64,000 nt of DNA from Mycobacterium simiae. GTDB lineage: Bacteria > Actinomycetota > Actinomycetes > Mycobacteriales > Mycobacteriaceae. Positions 17,672-27,218 of the stretch are shown here, one piece after another. The translations under genes and the position numbers were made by a program. Each line of letters starts with the position of its first letter. The stretch's first letter is position 1. Under the pieces are notes generated by a model, which saw only the letters and a program-made list of their open reading frames with translations, was not told the origin of the DNA and made no database searches. The stretch covers positions 5,580,001 through 5,644,000 of the forward strand of contig NZ_AP022568.1 in assembly GCF_010727605.1 (NCBI RefSeq), given 5' to 3'.

Positions 17672-18547
17672 ATGGACGGGGTGACGGGCCGGTTGGCCAA
17701 CAAGGTGGCCGTCATCAGTGGTGCGGCACGGGGCCAGGGGCGGTCACACGCCCGATTGCTCGCCGCCGAAGGTGCCGACATCATCGCGGTGGACCTGTGC
17801 CGAGATATTGAGACGAACGAATATCCATTGGCCCGACCGGAAGATCTCGACGAAACGGCGCGACTGGTGGAGAAGGAAGGCCGGCGCGTCATCAGCGCGA
17901 TCGCCGATGTTCGCGACCGGGCGGCGCTTTGCACAGCCATCGACGACGGCGTCGCCGCGCTGGGGCACCTCGACATCGTCGTCGCCAATGCGGGCATCTG
18001 CCCGCTCACCGCGGGGCTGCCGCCCAGGGCGTTCGCCGACGCCGTGGACGTCGATTTGATCGGTGTGCTCAATCTGGTCCACGCCAGTCTCAAACATCTG
18101 CAGGCCGGCGCATCGATCATCGTTATCGGATCCAACGCGGCATTCATGTCGTCGATGAACACCACCGGTATCGACGGCGGTCCCGGCGGAGCCGGCTATG
18201 CCTTCGCGAAACTCGCTGCGGCCCACTATGTCAACGACTTCGCGCGGGCGCTGGCCCCGTTCTCCATTCGCATGAACGCGGTGCACCCGACCAACGTCAA
18301 CACCGACATGTTGCACAGCCCCCCGATGTATCGGGCGTTCCGTCCGGACCTCAAGGAGCCGACCCGCGCGGATGCCGAGCCGATCTTCCCGCTCGTGCAA
18401 GCGATGCCCATTCCGTACGTCGAACCGGAGGACATCAGCGAGGCGGTGCTGTTTCTCGCCTCCGATGCCGCGCGCTATATCACCGGTCAGCAGCTCCGGG
18501 TGGACGGCGGTGGCTTCCTCAAGGTCAAGGCCTGGGCCGGCGCATGA
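17672..18547 (+). CDS. Mycofactocin-type SDR family oxidoreductase
   Basis: 291 residues from ATG 17672 (AAGGA upstream). The nucleotide-binding motif is GAARGQGRSHA, the catalytic site has IVIGSNAA and YAFAK, and a family-specific insertion DIETNEYPLARPEDLDETARL follows strand 2. That insertion and RGQGRSHA are marks of SDRs whose NAD is not exchangeable and which pass electrons to mycofactocin. No mycofactocin biosynthesis gene is visible here. It heads the catabolic operon and probably oxidises a ring or side-chain alcohol. Confidence 0.88.
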   Translation: MDGVTGRLANKVAVISGAARGQGRSHARLLAAEGADIIAVDLCRDIETNEYPLARPEDLDETARLVEKEGRRVISAIADVRDRAALCTAIDDGVAALGHLDIVVANAGICPLTAGLPPRAFADAVDVDLIGVLNLVHASLKHLQAGASIIVIGSNAAFMSSMNTTGIDGGPGGAGYAFAKLAAAHYVNDFARALAPFSIRMNAVHPTNVNTDMLHSPPMYRAFRPDLKEPTRADAEPIFPLVQAMPIPYVEPEDISEAVLFLASDAARYITGQQLRVDGGGFLKVKAWAGA

Positions 18548-18590
18548 CGGCGGTGCCACCGATCAGACTGCAGCACAACGGAACCCCGTG

Positions 18591-19613
18591 GTGACCGACG
18601 CCCCTACCCCAGACATCCAGCGACGTCTCTACGAGTTGATGGTGCTGATGAAGACGGCCGACGATCGGCTGTCGGGCGGCATCGGCACCGGCGAATTCCT
18701 ATGCGTGTATTGGCCCTCCCGAGGGCAGGAGGCGATCGCCGCAGCGACGGGTATCGCGCTGCGACCCGACGATCAACTGGTGACCACCTATCGCGGACTG
18801 CACGATCTAATCGGCAAGGGTGTCCCGCTCGAAGAGATCTACGGCGAGATGATGGGTCGCACGGTTGGCGCCAGCCGCGGCAAGGGCGGCACCAAGCACA
18901 TCGCCAAACCCCAACTTGGCGTGATGTTTTCGACCGGCATCGTCGGCGCTGGGCCGCCGGTGGCGGTCGGGCTGGCGCTGGCCGCCAAGCGCAAGCAGCT
19001 CGATCGCGTCACCGTGGTCAGCTTCGGCGACGGCGCCACCAACACCGGCTCCTTTCACGAAGCGGCCAACATGGCCGCCCTGTGGGATCTGCCGATGGCC
19101 TGTCCACGAAATTCGGCGATCTTCGACGAAGATCCGTGCCTGTTCGTCGAGACCATCCGGTTACAAAGCAGAAAAGGACCCGTGCCCGTCAACCCCGGAT
19201 TCAGCATCCCGTTGGGACTGGCCGACCTCAAGCGGCCGGGCACCGACGTCACGCTGATCGGCTACGGCCGCAGCGTGCACGACGCTCTGGCGGCGGCGGA
19301 CACACTGGCCGAACAGGGCGTCAGCGCCGAGGTCGTCGATCTGAGGACTTTGGTACCGCTCGACGTCGAAGCCGTCATCGAGTCCGTCCGGCGTACCCGC
19401 AGGGCCGTCATCGTGCACGACGCGGTGCAATTCGCGGGCCCCGGAGCCGAAGTCGCCGCCATACTGAGCGCCGAATTGTTCGGCGAGCTCGCGGCACCGA
19501 GTCGAAGCAGCCCTGCACACCTGGGACGGGGTCCGCGCGAGACCGAATCGGCATGGCTGACTTCATCATTCGTATTCCTCGGGTGTCGGTGGCCGTCGCC
19601 GAGGCCGAGTTGA
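18591..19613 (+). pseudogene. Deletion fusion of 2-oxoacid dehydrogenase E1-alpha N-terminus to E1-beta C-terminus
   Basis: One open frame of 340 codons from GTG 18591. The first ~165 residues are E1-alpha (YELMVLMKTADDRLSGG, GKGGTKHIAKP, GDGATNTGSFHEAANMAALW). After LWDLPM the text becomes E1-beta (IFDEDPCLFVETIRLQSRKG, SIPLGLADLKRPGTDV, EVVDLRTLVPLD, AEVAAILSAELFGELAAP). The second half of the thiamine-diphosphate motif (the NN after GDG) and the N-terminal half of E1-beta are missing, about 1 kb in all. The last ~20 residues also diverge from E1-beta, suggesting a 3' frameshift. It should be catalytically dead. Confidence 0.82.
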
Positions 19614-19798
19614 CCGGGCTGCTGGTGGACACCGGCGAGCACGTCGAGGCCGGGACACCGATCTACGTCATCGCCACCGAGAAGGTGGAGCAGGAGATCG
19701 CGGCGGGCGCATCCGGCACCGTGCGGTGGACGGGCCAGGTCGGGACGAACTACGACATCGGTGCCGAAATCGGCGTCATCACCACGAAGAAAGGGTAA
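19553..19798 (+). CDS. Single lipoyl-domain protein (E2-like carrier)
   Basis: 81 residues: MADFIIRIPRVSVAVAEAEL at the N-terminus and VIATEKVEQEI with the lipoylated lysine in TEK near residue 45. It ends after one lipoyl domain, with no peripheral-subunit-binding or acyltransferase domain. It starts inside the 3' end of the fused E1 gene in another frame. An intact E1 would have used it as acyl carrier; its partner is broken here, so it may be an orphan. The start context is weak. Confidence 0.75.
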   Translation: MADFIIRIPRVSVAVAEAELTGLLVDTGEHVEAGTPIYVIATEKVEQEIAAGASGTVRWTGQVGTNYDIGAEIGVITTKKG

Positions 19799-19803
19799 GC
19801 CCC

Positions 19804-20676
19804 ATGGATCTCAACGAGACCCGCGAGCGAATCATCTACGAAAAGCAGGGGCCGATCGCCCGCGTCACGTTGAACTGGCCGGAGAAGGCGAACGCACAGG
19901 ACCAGAAGCTGGCCGAGGAAGTTGATGCCGCATTACTGGACGCCGACCGCGACTACGACATCAAAGTGCTGATCATGAAGGCCAACGGCAAGGGCTTCTG
20001 CTCCGGACATGCGATCGGCAACAACGCCGTGGACTATCCGGCGTTCGTCGAGGGCGCCAAGGCCATGGGCACACCGTGGAAGCCGCAGACCGACCTGTTC
20101 GTCAAGCCGATCCTCAACCTCTGGGAGTTCTCCAAGCCCACGATCGCCCAGGTGCATGGATACTGCGTGGGTGGGGGCACCCATTACGGATTGACCACCG
20201 ACATCGTCATCGCCGCCGAAGACGCCTACTTCTCTTACCCACCGCTGCAGGGCTTCGGAATGCCGTCCGGCGAATGTTCAATCGAGCCTTGGGTTTTCAT
20301 GAACTGGCGGCGCGCCGCCTACTATCTGTACCTCGCCGAAGTGATCGACGCCAAGAAAGCCTTGGACGTCGGTCTGGTCAACGAGGTCGTTCCGCGCGAT
20401 CAGCTCGACGACCGCGTCGAGGCGATCGCCCGCCACATCGCGCAGGCGCCGATGACCACCCTGTTGGCGACCAAGGCCAATCTCAAGCGGGCGTGGGAGC
20501 TGATGGGGATGCGGGTGCACTGGCAGAGCTCCAACGATCTGGTCGCGCTGGCCTCGATCAGCAAGGATGTGCAGGAGCTGATCCAGACGGTGTTCAAGGA
20601 CAAGGTGCTGCCATCCGAGCAGGCCCGCCGCCAAGCCGCCGCGGCCGCCCAGACCGACGGTGCCGTAGCGACTTAA
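19804..20676 (+). CDS. Enoyl-CoA hydratase/isomerase (crotonase) family protein
   Basis: 290 residues. Crotonase core: IARVTLNWPEKANAQ, the oxyanion-hole segment MKANGKGFCSGHAIG, and VHGYCVGGGTHYGLTTDIVI. The start lies five bases after the lipoyl gene, with AAAGGG upstream. It is clearly paralogous to the convergent crotonase at 25341-26189 (shared KRAWELMGMRVH near the C-terminus). It probably hydrates or opens a cyclic enoyl-CoA made by the neighbouring ligase and oxidases. Confidence 0.88.
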   Translation: MDLNETRERIIYEKQGPIARVTLNWPEKANAQDQKLAEEVDAALLDADRDYDIKVLIMKANGKGFCSGHAIGNNAVDYPAFVEGAKAMGTPWKPQTDLFVKPILNLWEFSKPTIAQVHGYCVGGGTHYGLTTDIVIAAEDAYFSYPPLQGFGMPSGECSIEPWVFMNWRRAAYYLYLAEVIDAKKALDVGLVNEVVPRDQLDDRVEAIARHIAQAPMTTLLATKANLKRAWELMGMRVHWQSSNDLVALASISKDVQELIQTVFKDKVLPSEQARRQAAAAAQTDGAVAT

Positions 20677-20685
20677 GGCCGGCTG

Positions 20686-22236
20686 GTGAACATCGCCGAC
20701 CACGCGATCGCCGCCGCGGCATCGCCGGCGCTGATCATCGACGGCGACACGACGTCGTTCGGCGATCTGTATGCTCGCAGCCAGCGGGTCGCCGCCATGT
20801 TGCACGATGCCGGGCTGCGACGTGGCGACGGCGTGGCTCTGGTGTTGCCGAATCGGCTCGAGTTTCTCGAAATCACCTGGGGTTGCCAGCTTTCCGGGCT
20901 GTACTACACCGCGGTCAACACCCACTTCACGCCCGACGAGGTCGCCTACGTGATCGGGGATTCCGACGCCAAGGCGGTGTTCGTGGACGGCACCGCGGCG
21001 GCCATGATCGCCGTGGCCGACCACGTGCGCGCACCCGACACGGTGGTGAACGTCCACATCGTTGTCGGAGCCGCCGAGGCCACGCCGGCGGGGTGGTGCC
21101 GATACGAGGATGCGATCGCGGCGGCGGGCGCGGCTCCGCCCTTGGCCGATGGGTCCGAGATGCTCTACTCGTCGGGCACCACCGGGCGGCCCAAGGCGGT
21201 CCGCCGGCCGCTGCCCGCGGACGGCAACGGCTCCTGGGCGCAGGCCATGCTGGAAATGGCGCTCACCCACCGCTACGGAATGAACCCGTCGAGCGTGTAC
21301 CTGTCCCCCGCGCCGCTGTATCACGCGGCCGGAGTGAACTACACGATGGCCGTCAACCGGGTGGGTGCCGCGTCGGTGCTGATGCGCAAATTCGACGCCG
21401 AGACCGTGCTGCAACTCATCGAAAGCCACCGGGTCACCCACGCCCAGTTCGTCCCGACGATGTTCGTTCGGATGCTCAAACTGCCCGAGGCGGTGCGGAG
21501 CAGCTACGACATGTCCAGCCTGCGCTGTGTGCTGCACGCGGCCGCGCCCTGCCCCGTCGACGTCAAGCACCAAATGATGACCTGGTTCGGGCCGATCATT
21601 CACGAATACTATGGCGGCACAGAAGGGTTCGCGGGAACCGTGATCGGTCCCGAAGAGTGGCTCGCCCACCCCGGTTCGGTGGGCAGACCGACGTCCCCGG
21701 TGCATGTGGTCGGCCACGACGGACAGGAGCTTCCCATCGGGGCGGCTGGAGAGCTTTACTTCGAGGGTGGCCCCGCCTTCGAGTACTTCAAGGATCCGGT
21801 GAAGACAGCGTCGGTGTACCACGACCGCGGCTGGCGATCCCTGGGCGACATGGGCTACCTCGACGAGGACGGGTACCTGTACCTGACCGATCGATCGACG
21901 TTCACGATCATCTCCGGCGGGGTGAACATCTATCCGCAGGAGGCAGAAAACCTGCTCGTCATGCACCCCAAACTGGTCGACGCCGCGGTCTTCGGCGTCC
22001 CGAACGACGAGTTCGGCGAGGAGGTCAAGGCGGTGGTGCAACCGGCGGCCGGAGTGGCGACGGGACCGGACCTCGAAGCCGAACTCATCGCGTATTGCCG
22101 GAATCACTTGGCCGGCTACAAATGTCCCCGCACAGTCGATTTCGATCCGGAATTGCCTCGCGATCCCAATGGCAAGCTGTACAAACGTCGGATCCGCGAC
22201 CGCTACTGGCGCGGGCGCGAATCACGAATCGTGTGA
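20686..22236 (+). CDS. Acyl-CoA synthetase (AMP-binding, FadD-like)
   Basis: 516 residues from GTG 20686, ten bases after the crotonase stop. ANL-family motifs: MLYSSGTTGRPKAVRRPLP (P-loop), EYYGGTEGF, GDMGYLDEDGYLYLTDR and the C-terminal catalytic Lys in PNGKLYKRRIRD. It activates a carboxylate to its CoA thioester at the entry of the pathway. The protein is complete and the active-site residues are present. Confidence 0.93.
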   Translation: MNIADHAIAAAASPALIIDGDTTSFGDLYARSQRVAAMLHDAGLRRGDGVALVLPNRLEFLEITWGCQLSGLYYTAVNTHFTPDEVAYVIGDSDAKAVFVDGTAAAMIAVADHVRAPDTVVNVHIVVGAAEATPAGWCRYEDAIAAAGAAPPLADGSEMLYSSGTTGRPKAVRRPLPADGNGSWAQAMLEMALTHRYGMNPSSVYLSPAPLYHAAGVNYTMAVNRVGAASVLMRKFDAETVLQLIESHRVTHAQFVPTMFVRMLKLPEAVRSSYDMSSLRCVLHAAAPCPVDVKHQMMTWFGPIIHEYYGGTEGFAGTVIGPEEWLAHPGSVGRPTSPVHVVGHDGQELPIGAAGELYFEGGPAFEYFKDPVKTASVYHDRGWRSLGDMGYLDEDGYLYLTDRSTFTIISGGVNIYPQEAENLLVMHPKLVDAAVFGVPNDEFGEEVKAVVQPAAGVATGPDLEAELIAYCRNHLAGYKCPRTVDFDPELPRDPNGKLYKRRIRDRYWRGRESRIV

Positions 22237-22261
22237 TCACAAGCGATCGCAAGGGGTGAAG

Positions 22262-23647
22262 ATGGCGGTAGAGACCGGCGGGGTGCGCACCTCGCACACG
22301 GTAGAGGCGAACTGGACGGCGTTGCCGGTACCTTGGGCGGTCCAGACCGCTGATCGGATTCCCAAGCAGCGCTACTACGATCCCGAGTTCTACGCCCTGG
22401 AGGCGGAGAAGTTGTGGCCCCGGGTATGGCAGATGGCCTGCCGGCTCGAGGAAATACCCAGGGCGGGCGACTACGTCGAGTACCAGATCCTCGACGAATC
22501 GATCGTCGTGGTGCGCGTCGATACCAGCACGGTGCGGGCCTATCACAACGCATGCCGCCATCGCGGCGTAAAGCTGGTGGAGGGCAACGGAAATCGTCGC
22601 ACCTTCGTCTGCCCCTTTCACGGCTGGTGCTGGGGCCTGGACGGGCGCAACACGTTTGTATTACGTCCCGAGGCCTTTACCGCGGACAACATGCACCCCG
22701 ATGACCTGGAGCTGGTTTCGGTCCGATGCGAACTGTGGGGTGGATGCGCGTGGATCAACCTCGACGACGGCGCCCCCGGGCTGCGAGACTGCATGGAGCC
22801 CTTCGCGTCGATCTACGACGCATGGCGGGTCGAAACGCTGCGTACCGAATGGTGGCAGGCATGCCGGCTTCCGGTCAACTGGAAACTGGCCACCGCGGCG
22901 TTCATGGAGGGCTACCACGTCCCGCAGACGCACCCGCAACTGCTGCCGTCGGCACAAAACGAGACCGACTGGGCGGCAGTGCATCCGGTCGTCCAAACCA
23001 GCCTGTACTTCATGCGCACTCTTGGCGCGGGCATGGGCGGCATGACCCACGAGAACGACATCCGGATCGCCGAGGGACTGCAGACCATCGAGCTGCCAGC
23101 GGATCCGACCGAGGCGCTGGCCGCCTGGCGCACCGCCCTCAACGACGCCGTCGTCACCTGGCACCGCGCCCGGGGCAGCGTCGTGCCCGATCTCAATGAT
23201 TTGGCCCGGCGCGGGATCACCGATGCGATCGGGTTCTGCTTCCCGCACCATTTCATCCTTCCCACCTACAGCAGCGCGTCGTCGTACCGGATTCGCCCGT
23301 TGGGGCCCGAGGAAACGTTGTTCGAGATCTGGTCGCTCACCCGTTTTCCGTCGGACCGTTCCCCGGGCAAACCGACCCCGCCGGAACCAATGGCGCCCGA
23401 CGACCCGCGCTGGCCGCCGATCCCCGCTCAAGACTTCTCCAACCTGCCGCGTCAGCAAAAGGGGTTGCACTCCAAAGGGTTTGCGTACATGCGGCTGTCA
23501 GACCGGATTGAGGGGCTGATCTCGAACTTCGAGCGGGTCATCGACGGCTTTCTGGCCGGTCTGCCCTACGACACACTGATTCCCGCGATCCAGAAAACCA
23601 ACACGACCATTGACGTGCCGATCGCCGACTTGGGATTCGGCTCATGA
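22262..23647 (+). CDS. Rieske non-haem iron oxygenase alpha subunit
   Basis: 461 residues from ATG 22262 (AAGGGG upstream). Rieske [2Fe-2S] ligands: CRHRG (Cys about 98) and CPFHGW (Cys about 117). The mononuclear iron site includes EGYHVPQTH (about 216-224). The length suits a ring-hydroxylating oxygenase or a steroid-type Rieske monooxygenase. No ferredoxin or reductase gene is adjacent. The TGA overlaps the next ATG (ATGA), giving tight coupling to the flavoprotein gene. Confidence 0.92.
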   Translation: MAVETGGVRTSHTVEANWTALPVPWAVQTADRIPKQRYYDPEFYALEAEKLWPRVWQMACRLEEIPRAGDYVEYQILDESIVVVRVDTSTVRAYHNACRHRGVKLVEGNGNRRTFVCPFHGWCWGLDGRNTFVLRPEAFTADNMHPDDLELVSVRCELWGGCAWINLDDGAPGLRDCMEPFASIYDAWRVETLRTEWWQACRLPVNWKLATAAFMEGYHVPQTHPQLLPSAQNETDWAAVHPVVQTSLYFMRTLGAGMGGMTHENDIRIAEGLQTIELPADPTEALAAWRTALNDAVVTWHRARGSVVPDLNDLARRGITDAIGFCFPHHFILPTYSSASSYRIRPLGPEETLFEIWSLTRFPSDRSPGKPTPPEPMAPDDPRWPPIPAQDFSNLPRQQKGLHSKGFAYMRLSDRIEGLISNFERVIDGFLAGLPYDTLIPAIQKTNTTIDVPIADLGFGS

Positions 23648-25344
23648 CTGCCGCCTGGGATCGGTCGGTGGATCTACTCATCGCGGGCAGCGGCGGCGGC
23701 GGCATGGTGGCCGGTCTGGCCGCGCTGGACTGCGGGATCGAGCCGCTGATCGTCGAAAAGCAGGCGCTTGTCGGTGGATCAACCGGGCTTTCCGGCGGCA
23801 TCGTGTGGCTGCCCAACAACCCATTGATGCGCGCGGACGGCATCGCCGATACGCATGAGGACGGCTTGGCGTACCTGGCCGACGTCGTCGGCGACATCGG
23901 GCCCGCCTCCTCACCGCAGCGGCGTGAGATGTTCCTGACCGGGGGCTACGAGATGCTGAACTTTCTGCTCCGCAAGGGCGTTCGGCTGATCCGCTGCGTT
24001 GGCTGGAGCGACTACTACCCAAACCATAAGGGCGGCAACGAGTCCGGTCGAGCGGTCGAGGGTATCCCGTTCGACGCCGCCGAGCTGGGCAGCTGGCGCG
24101 ACAGGGTGCAGCCGCCGCTGGCCCAAAACTATGGCTACGTGGTACTGACCAACGAGCTGCGCTCGGTGCAGTACTTCAACCGGTCACCGCGCGCGTTCGC
24201 GGTGGCGACAAGGGTGTTCCTGCGCACCGCGGCGGCCCGCGCGCGCCGCCGCCACGTCCTGACGAACGGCGCGTCGCTGATTGCCCAAATGCTCAAGGTG
24301 ATGATCAAGCTCGGCGGACCTGCACCGCCGCTGTGGACCAACACGGCGCTGGAAGCCCTCATCGTCGAGGACGGTCGCGTGGCCGGTGCGCGTGTCAACC
24401 GGGACGGGGCGACGCTCAACATCGAGGCGCGCAAGGGCGTCTTGCTGGCCGCCGGCGGTTTCGGTCACAACACACAGATGCGCCGCCGGTACAGCGGCGA
24501 CCAACCCAACGACGGCCGCTGGTCGATCGCCAACGCCGGCGACACCGGCGAAGTGCTCGAGGCGGCGATGCGGCTGGGCGCCAAGACGGACCTCCTCGAC
24601 GAAGCATGGTGGCTGCCATCGGTTTTCATCGCCAGCGGTGGTGCCGTGGCCGCCTCGCTGGGGTCGGGCAGACAACGGCCAGGGGCCATCTATGTCGACT
24701 CCACCGGACGCCGGTTTTGCAACGAGTCGAACTCTTACGTCGAGGTCGGCAAGGCGATGTACGCCAACAAGGCGGTGCCGTGCTGGATGATCTTCGACGC
24801 CGGATACGTGCGCCGCTACGTCACCAGTGCCAATCCGCTGAAGCGCAACGAGCACCTGCCGTCCGAACTGATCGACAGCGGCGCGGTCAAACGGGGTGAC
24901 ACCATCGCCGAGCTTGCCCGACACATCGAGCTGCCGGCCGACGAGCTGATGCGCACCATCGCGCGGTTCAATCGTTTCGCCGCCAAGGGCCTCGATCCCG
25001 ACTTCGGGCGTGGCCAGTCGGCGTACAACGATTGTCTGGGCGACCCCGGGCATCGGCCGAACGCCGCCATCGGGCCGCTGGACCGTGCGCCCTATTACGC
25101 CACCCGGGTTCTGCCGGCCGACGTCGGGACCTGCGGCGGTCTCATCACGAACGAGTACGCCCAGGTGCTAGACGAGCACGACCACGTCATTGCCGGCCTG
25201 TACGCGACCGGTAATACCACCGCGACCGTGATGGGGCGCACGTATCCGGGCGCCGGCGCGAGCATTGCCAGCTCGATGGTGTTCGGCTACGTCGCGGCGC
25301 GGCATGCGGCCGGGCGACGAATCGCCGGCGAGATGGGCCGCTAG
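23644..25344 (+). CDS. KstD-like FAD-binding dehydrogenase
   Basis: 566 residues. FAD-binding LIAGSGGGGMVAGLAAL at the N-terminus, GSTGLSGGIVWLPNN, a second dinucleotide stretch LLAAGGFGHN, and the C-terminal VGTCGGLITNEYAQVLDEHD and YATGNTTATVMGRTYPGAGAS shared with 3-ketosteroid delta1-dehydrogenases and fumarate-reductase-like flavoproteins. It likely desaturates a cyclic ketone. It shares ATGA with the Rieske gene; its stop and that of the opposing crotonase both use the palindrome CTAG at 25341-25344. Confidence 0.88.
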   Translation: MTAAWDRSVDLLIAGSGGGGMVAGLAALDCGIEPLIVEKQALVGGSTGLSGGIVWLPNNPLMRADGIADTHEDGLAYLADVVGDIGPASSPQRREMFLTGGYEMLNFLLRKGVRLIRCVGWSDYYPNHKGGNESGRAVEGIPFDAAELGSWRDRVQPPLAQNYGYVVLTNELRSVQYFNRSPRAFAVATRVFLRTAAARARRRHVLTNGASLIAQMLKVMIKLGGPAPPLWTNTALEALIVEDGRVAGARVNRDGATLNIEARKGVLLAAGGFGHNTQMRRRYSGDQPNDGRWSIANAGDTGEVLEAAMRLGAKTDLLDEAWWLPSVFIASGGAVAASLGSGRQRPGAIYVDSTGRRFCNESNSYVEVGKAMYANKAVPCWMIFDAGYVRRYVTSANPLKRNEHLPSELIDSGAVKRGDTIAELARHIELPADELMRTIARFNRFAAKGLDPDFGRGQSAYNDCLGDPGHRPNAAIGPLDRAPYYATRVLPADVGTCGGLITNEYAQVLDEHDHVIAGLYATGNTTATVMGRTYPGAGASIASSMVFGYVAARHAAGRRIAGEMGR

Positions 25345-26189
25345 TCACTTGAGGGCGGTGAGTGGTCGCGGTCGACGAACTCGCGCGGTTTCATCCCCGA
25401 CTGCATCAGTTCGGCTCGTCGCGCCTGGACGTCGGAGGCAGCGCCGACGAGGTTGGTCAGGATATGGCTGACCTGAAGATGCACGCGCATACCCATCAGC
25501 TCCCAGGCGCGTTTGACGTTGTTCTTCACCGCCATCAGCGTGGTCAACGGGATCTGGGCGATCCTGCGCGCCATGTCCTCGACGGTGTCCTCGAGATCGT
25601 CGCGCGCCACCACCCGGTTGAGCAGTCCCCAATCGAGGGCCTCCCGGGCGGTCAGCGTCGGTGCCAGCAGCAACCAATCCATGGTGCGGTGCCAATTCAT
25701 CAGCAACCACGGCTCGATCATCGTGTGCCCGCCGGGTTCGCCGAGGCTTTGCGCCAGGGGCATCTGGAAGTAGGCATCCTCGGAGGCGACGCAGAAATCG
25801 GTCAGCAAGCCGAGGTAAATTCCGCCGCCCATGCAGTAACCGTGGATCTGCGAGATGGTTGGCTTGGGAAACTCCCATAGGTACAGCGTCGGCCACAGGA
25901 ACAAATCTGCGGTGCCTTTGTACAGATCCTCAAACGTGTTTCCGAAGGCGGGGTAAGGGTTTTCGTCGGGACCCCAGCGGGCCACATGGCCGCCGCAGAA
26001 GCCGTTGCCGTTGGCCTTGAGGATGACGACCTTGATCTCCCTGTCCCGGTCCGCCTCGTGCAGGCAATCGTCGACTTCAGTAACGAGCACGGCATCCTTG
26101 GTATTGGCCTTATCGACCCGATTCAGAATGATCCGCGCAATCGGCGGATCGCGCTCGTAAATGATCGCTTCCAAGACGCGACGCTGCAT
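25341..26189 (-). CDS. Enoyl-CoA hydratase/isomerase (crotonase) family protein
   Basis: 282 residues starting MQRRVLEAIIYERDPPIARI. Crotonase core KANGNGFCGGHVARWG and IHGYCMGGGIYLGLLTDFCV. It resembles the crotonase at 19804. The hexamer TAATGT lies seven bases upstream, so the mRNA may be nearly leaderless. The longer frame to 26495 is an upstream extension. It is transcribed against the rest of the cluster and divergent from the thiocyanate hydrolase-like genes. Confidence 0.87.
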   Translation of the reverse strand: MQRRVLEAIIYERDPPIARIILNRVDKANTKDAVLVTEVDDCLHEADRDREIKVVILKANGNGFCGGHVARWGPDENPYPAFGNTFEDLYKGTADLFLWPTLYLWEFPKPTISQIHGYCMGGGIYLGLLTDFCVASEDAYFQMPLAQSLGEPGGHTMIEPWLLMNWHRTMDWLLLAPTLTAREALDWGLLNRVVARDDLEDTVEDMARRIAQIPLTTLMAVKNNVKRAWELMGMRVHLQVSHILTNLVGAASDVQARRAELMQSGMKPREFVDRDHSPPSSD

Positions 26190-26357
26190 TTGCGTGACAT
26201 TACCGGAAGGCAAGGTGCGTGAAACCCCAAAAGCGCCGCGAACTTTGCGGCGAAAACGTCGCCACGACTTGCGCGATCCGAGCGGTAGTAGTGAGCTGTA
26301 TCTGATAACACGCGGGGCGGCCATCCCTGCGCACGCATCGACGAATGGCGGCATCTT

Positions 26358-27218
26358 ATGGCGACTCCCCTGGACCGGGCAAACCAGCTCGAGTTGGTGG
26401 CCAGGCTCAAGTCCGCCTACCCGGAATTGCCCGACGCGCCCACCCCCGACCTCATCGATCACGATCGTTTCGCCGCCTACGTCAAGACTCCACACGATGT
26501 CGGTGGCGAGCCGGACGCGCCCATCGAGTACCAGAACAAGCAGTACGAGATCTGGGAAGAGAACACCTACGTCCTCTGCGAGGTCCTCGGCATGCGCGGA
26601 ATCTGGTTGTCCGAGGAACGACGCCGAATGGGCAACGTCGACCTCGGCCGCACGATCTATCTTGGGCTGCCTTACTACGCGCGCTGGTTACTCGCGGTGG
26701 TCCGCGTCCTCGTCGAAAAACACCACATCGGGCTGAGCGAGCTTGCCGAACGGATGGCCGAGGTCAAGGCCCGCTATGAGGACGGTATCCAGGGAAAGCC
26801 GTTGGCGGCCAAGCCCAGATTCGAGGGCGACCCATCCGCGGTGCGGCGCAATCGACATCACCTGCACGCGGCAGGAAAAGGCGATCCGCAGGTGTTCGCC
26901 GGGCAAGCCGGCACCCCCAGATTCAAGGCCGGCGACAGGGTGACGGTGCGCGAGCTGCCCGTCCTGCTCTACACCCGCACCCAGGAATACGTGCGGGGCG
27001 CAACGGGGGAGATCGCGAAAGTCTCCTACGAAAGTCCAGCCGCCGAAGACGAAACGTGGGACGGCCCCAACCAAAAGCCGGAGTGGTTCTACATCGTCCG
27101 CTTCAACCTCGCCGAGCTCTGGCACGGCTACACCGGTCCCGGCACTGACACGCTGCAGACCGAGCTTCCCGAGCGATGGCTGCAACCCGCTGTCTGCTCC
27201 GAAGGGACCTCGGCATGA
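26358..27218 (+). CDS. Thiocyanate hydrolase/nitrile hydratase-like fused beta-alpha subunit
   Basis: 286 residues. The first ~145 (KTPHDVGGEPDAPIEYQNKQ, RGIWLSEERRR, IYLGLPYYARWLL) match thiocyanate hydrolase beta as I remember it. The rest (GDPQVFAGQAGTPRFKAGDR, LLYTRTQEYVRGATGEI, YESPAAEDE, PERWLQ) matches its alpha subunit, which has an SH3-like fold. In Thiobacillus these are separate proteins; here they are fused in the order found in nitrile hydratase beta. The partner is the next gene (ATGA overlap). Thiocyanate is a plausible substrate but a nitrile is not excluded. Confidence 0.85.
   Translation: MATPLDRANQLELVARLKSAYPELPDAPTPDLIDHDRFAAYVKTPHDVGGEPDAPIEYQNKQYEIWEENTYVLCEVLGMRGIWLSEERRRMGNVDLGRTIYLGLPYYARWLLAVVRVLVEKHHIGLSELAERMAEVKARYEDGIQGKPLAAKPRFEGDPSAVRRNRHHLHAAGKGDPQVFAGQAGTPRFKAGDRVTVRELPVLLYTRTQEYVRGATGEIAKVSYESPAAEDETWDGPNQKPEWFYIVRFNLAELWHGYTGPGTDTLQTELPERWLQPAVCSEGTSA

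Noticed and set aside
17535..17684. 49-codon frame before and into the SDR start
   Set aside because: No ribosome-binding site, no family match, and it overlaps the better supported SDR start at 17672.
20076..22259. Long open frames in other phases across the acyl-CoA synthetase (727 codons same strand, 609 antisense)
   Set aside because: Low-complexity Arg/Ala/Gly translations; the synthetase in phase 20686-22236 has all expected motifs.
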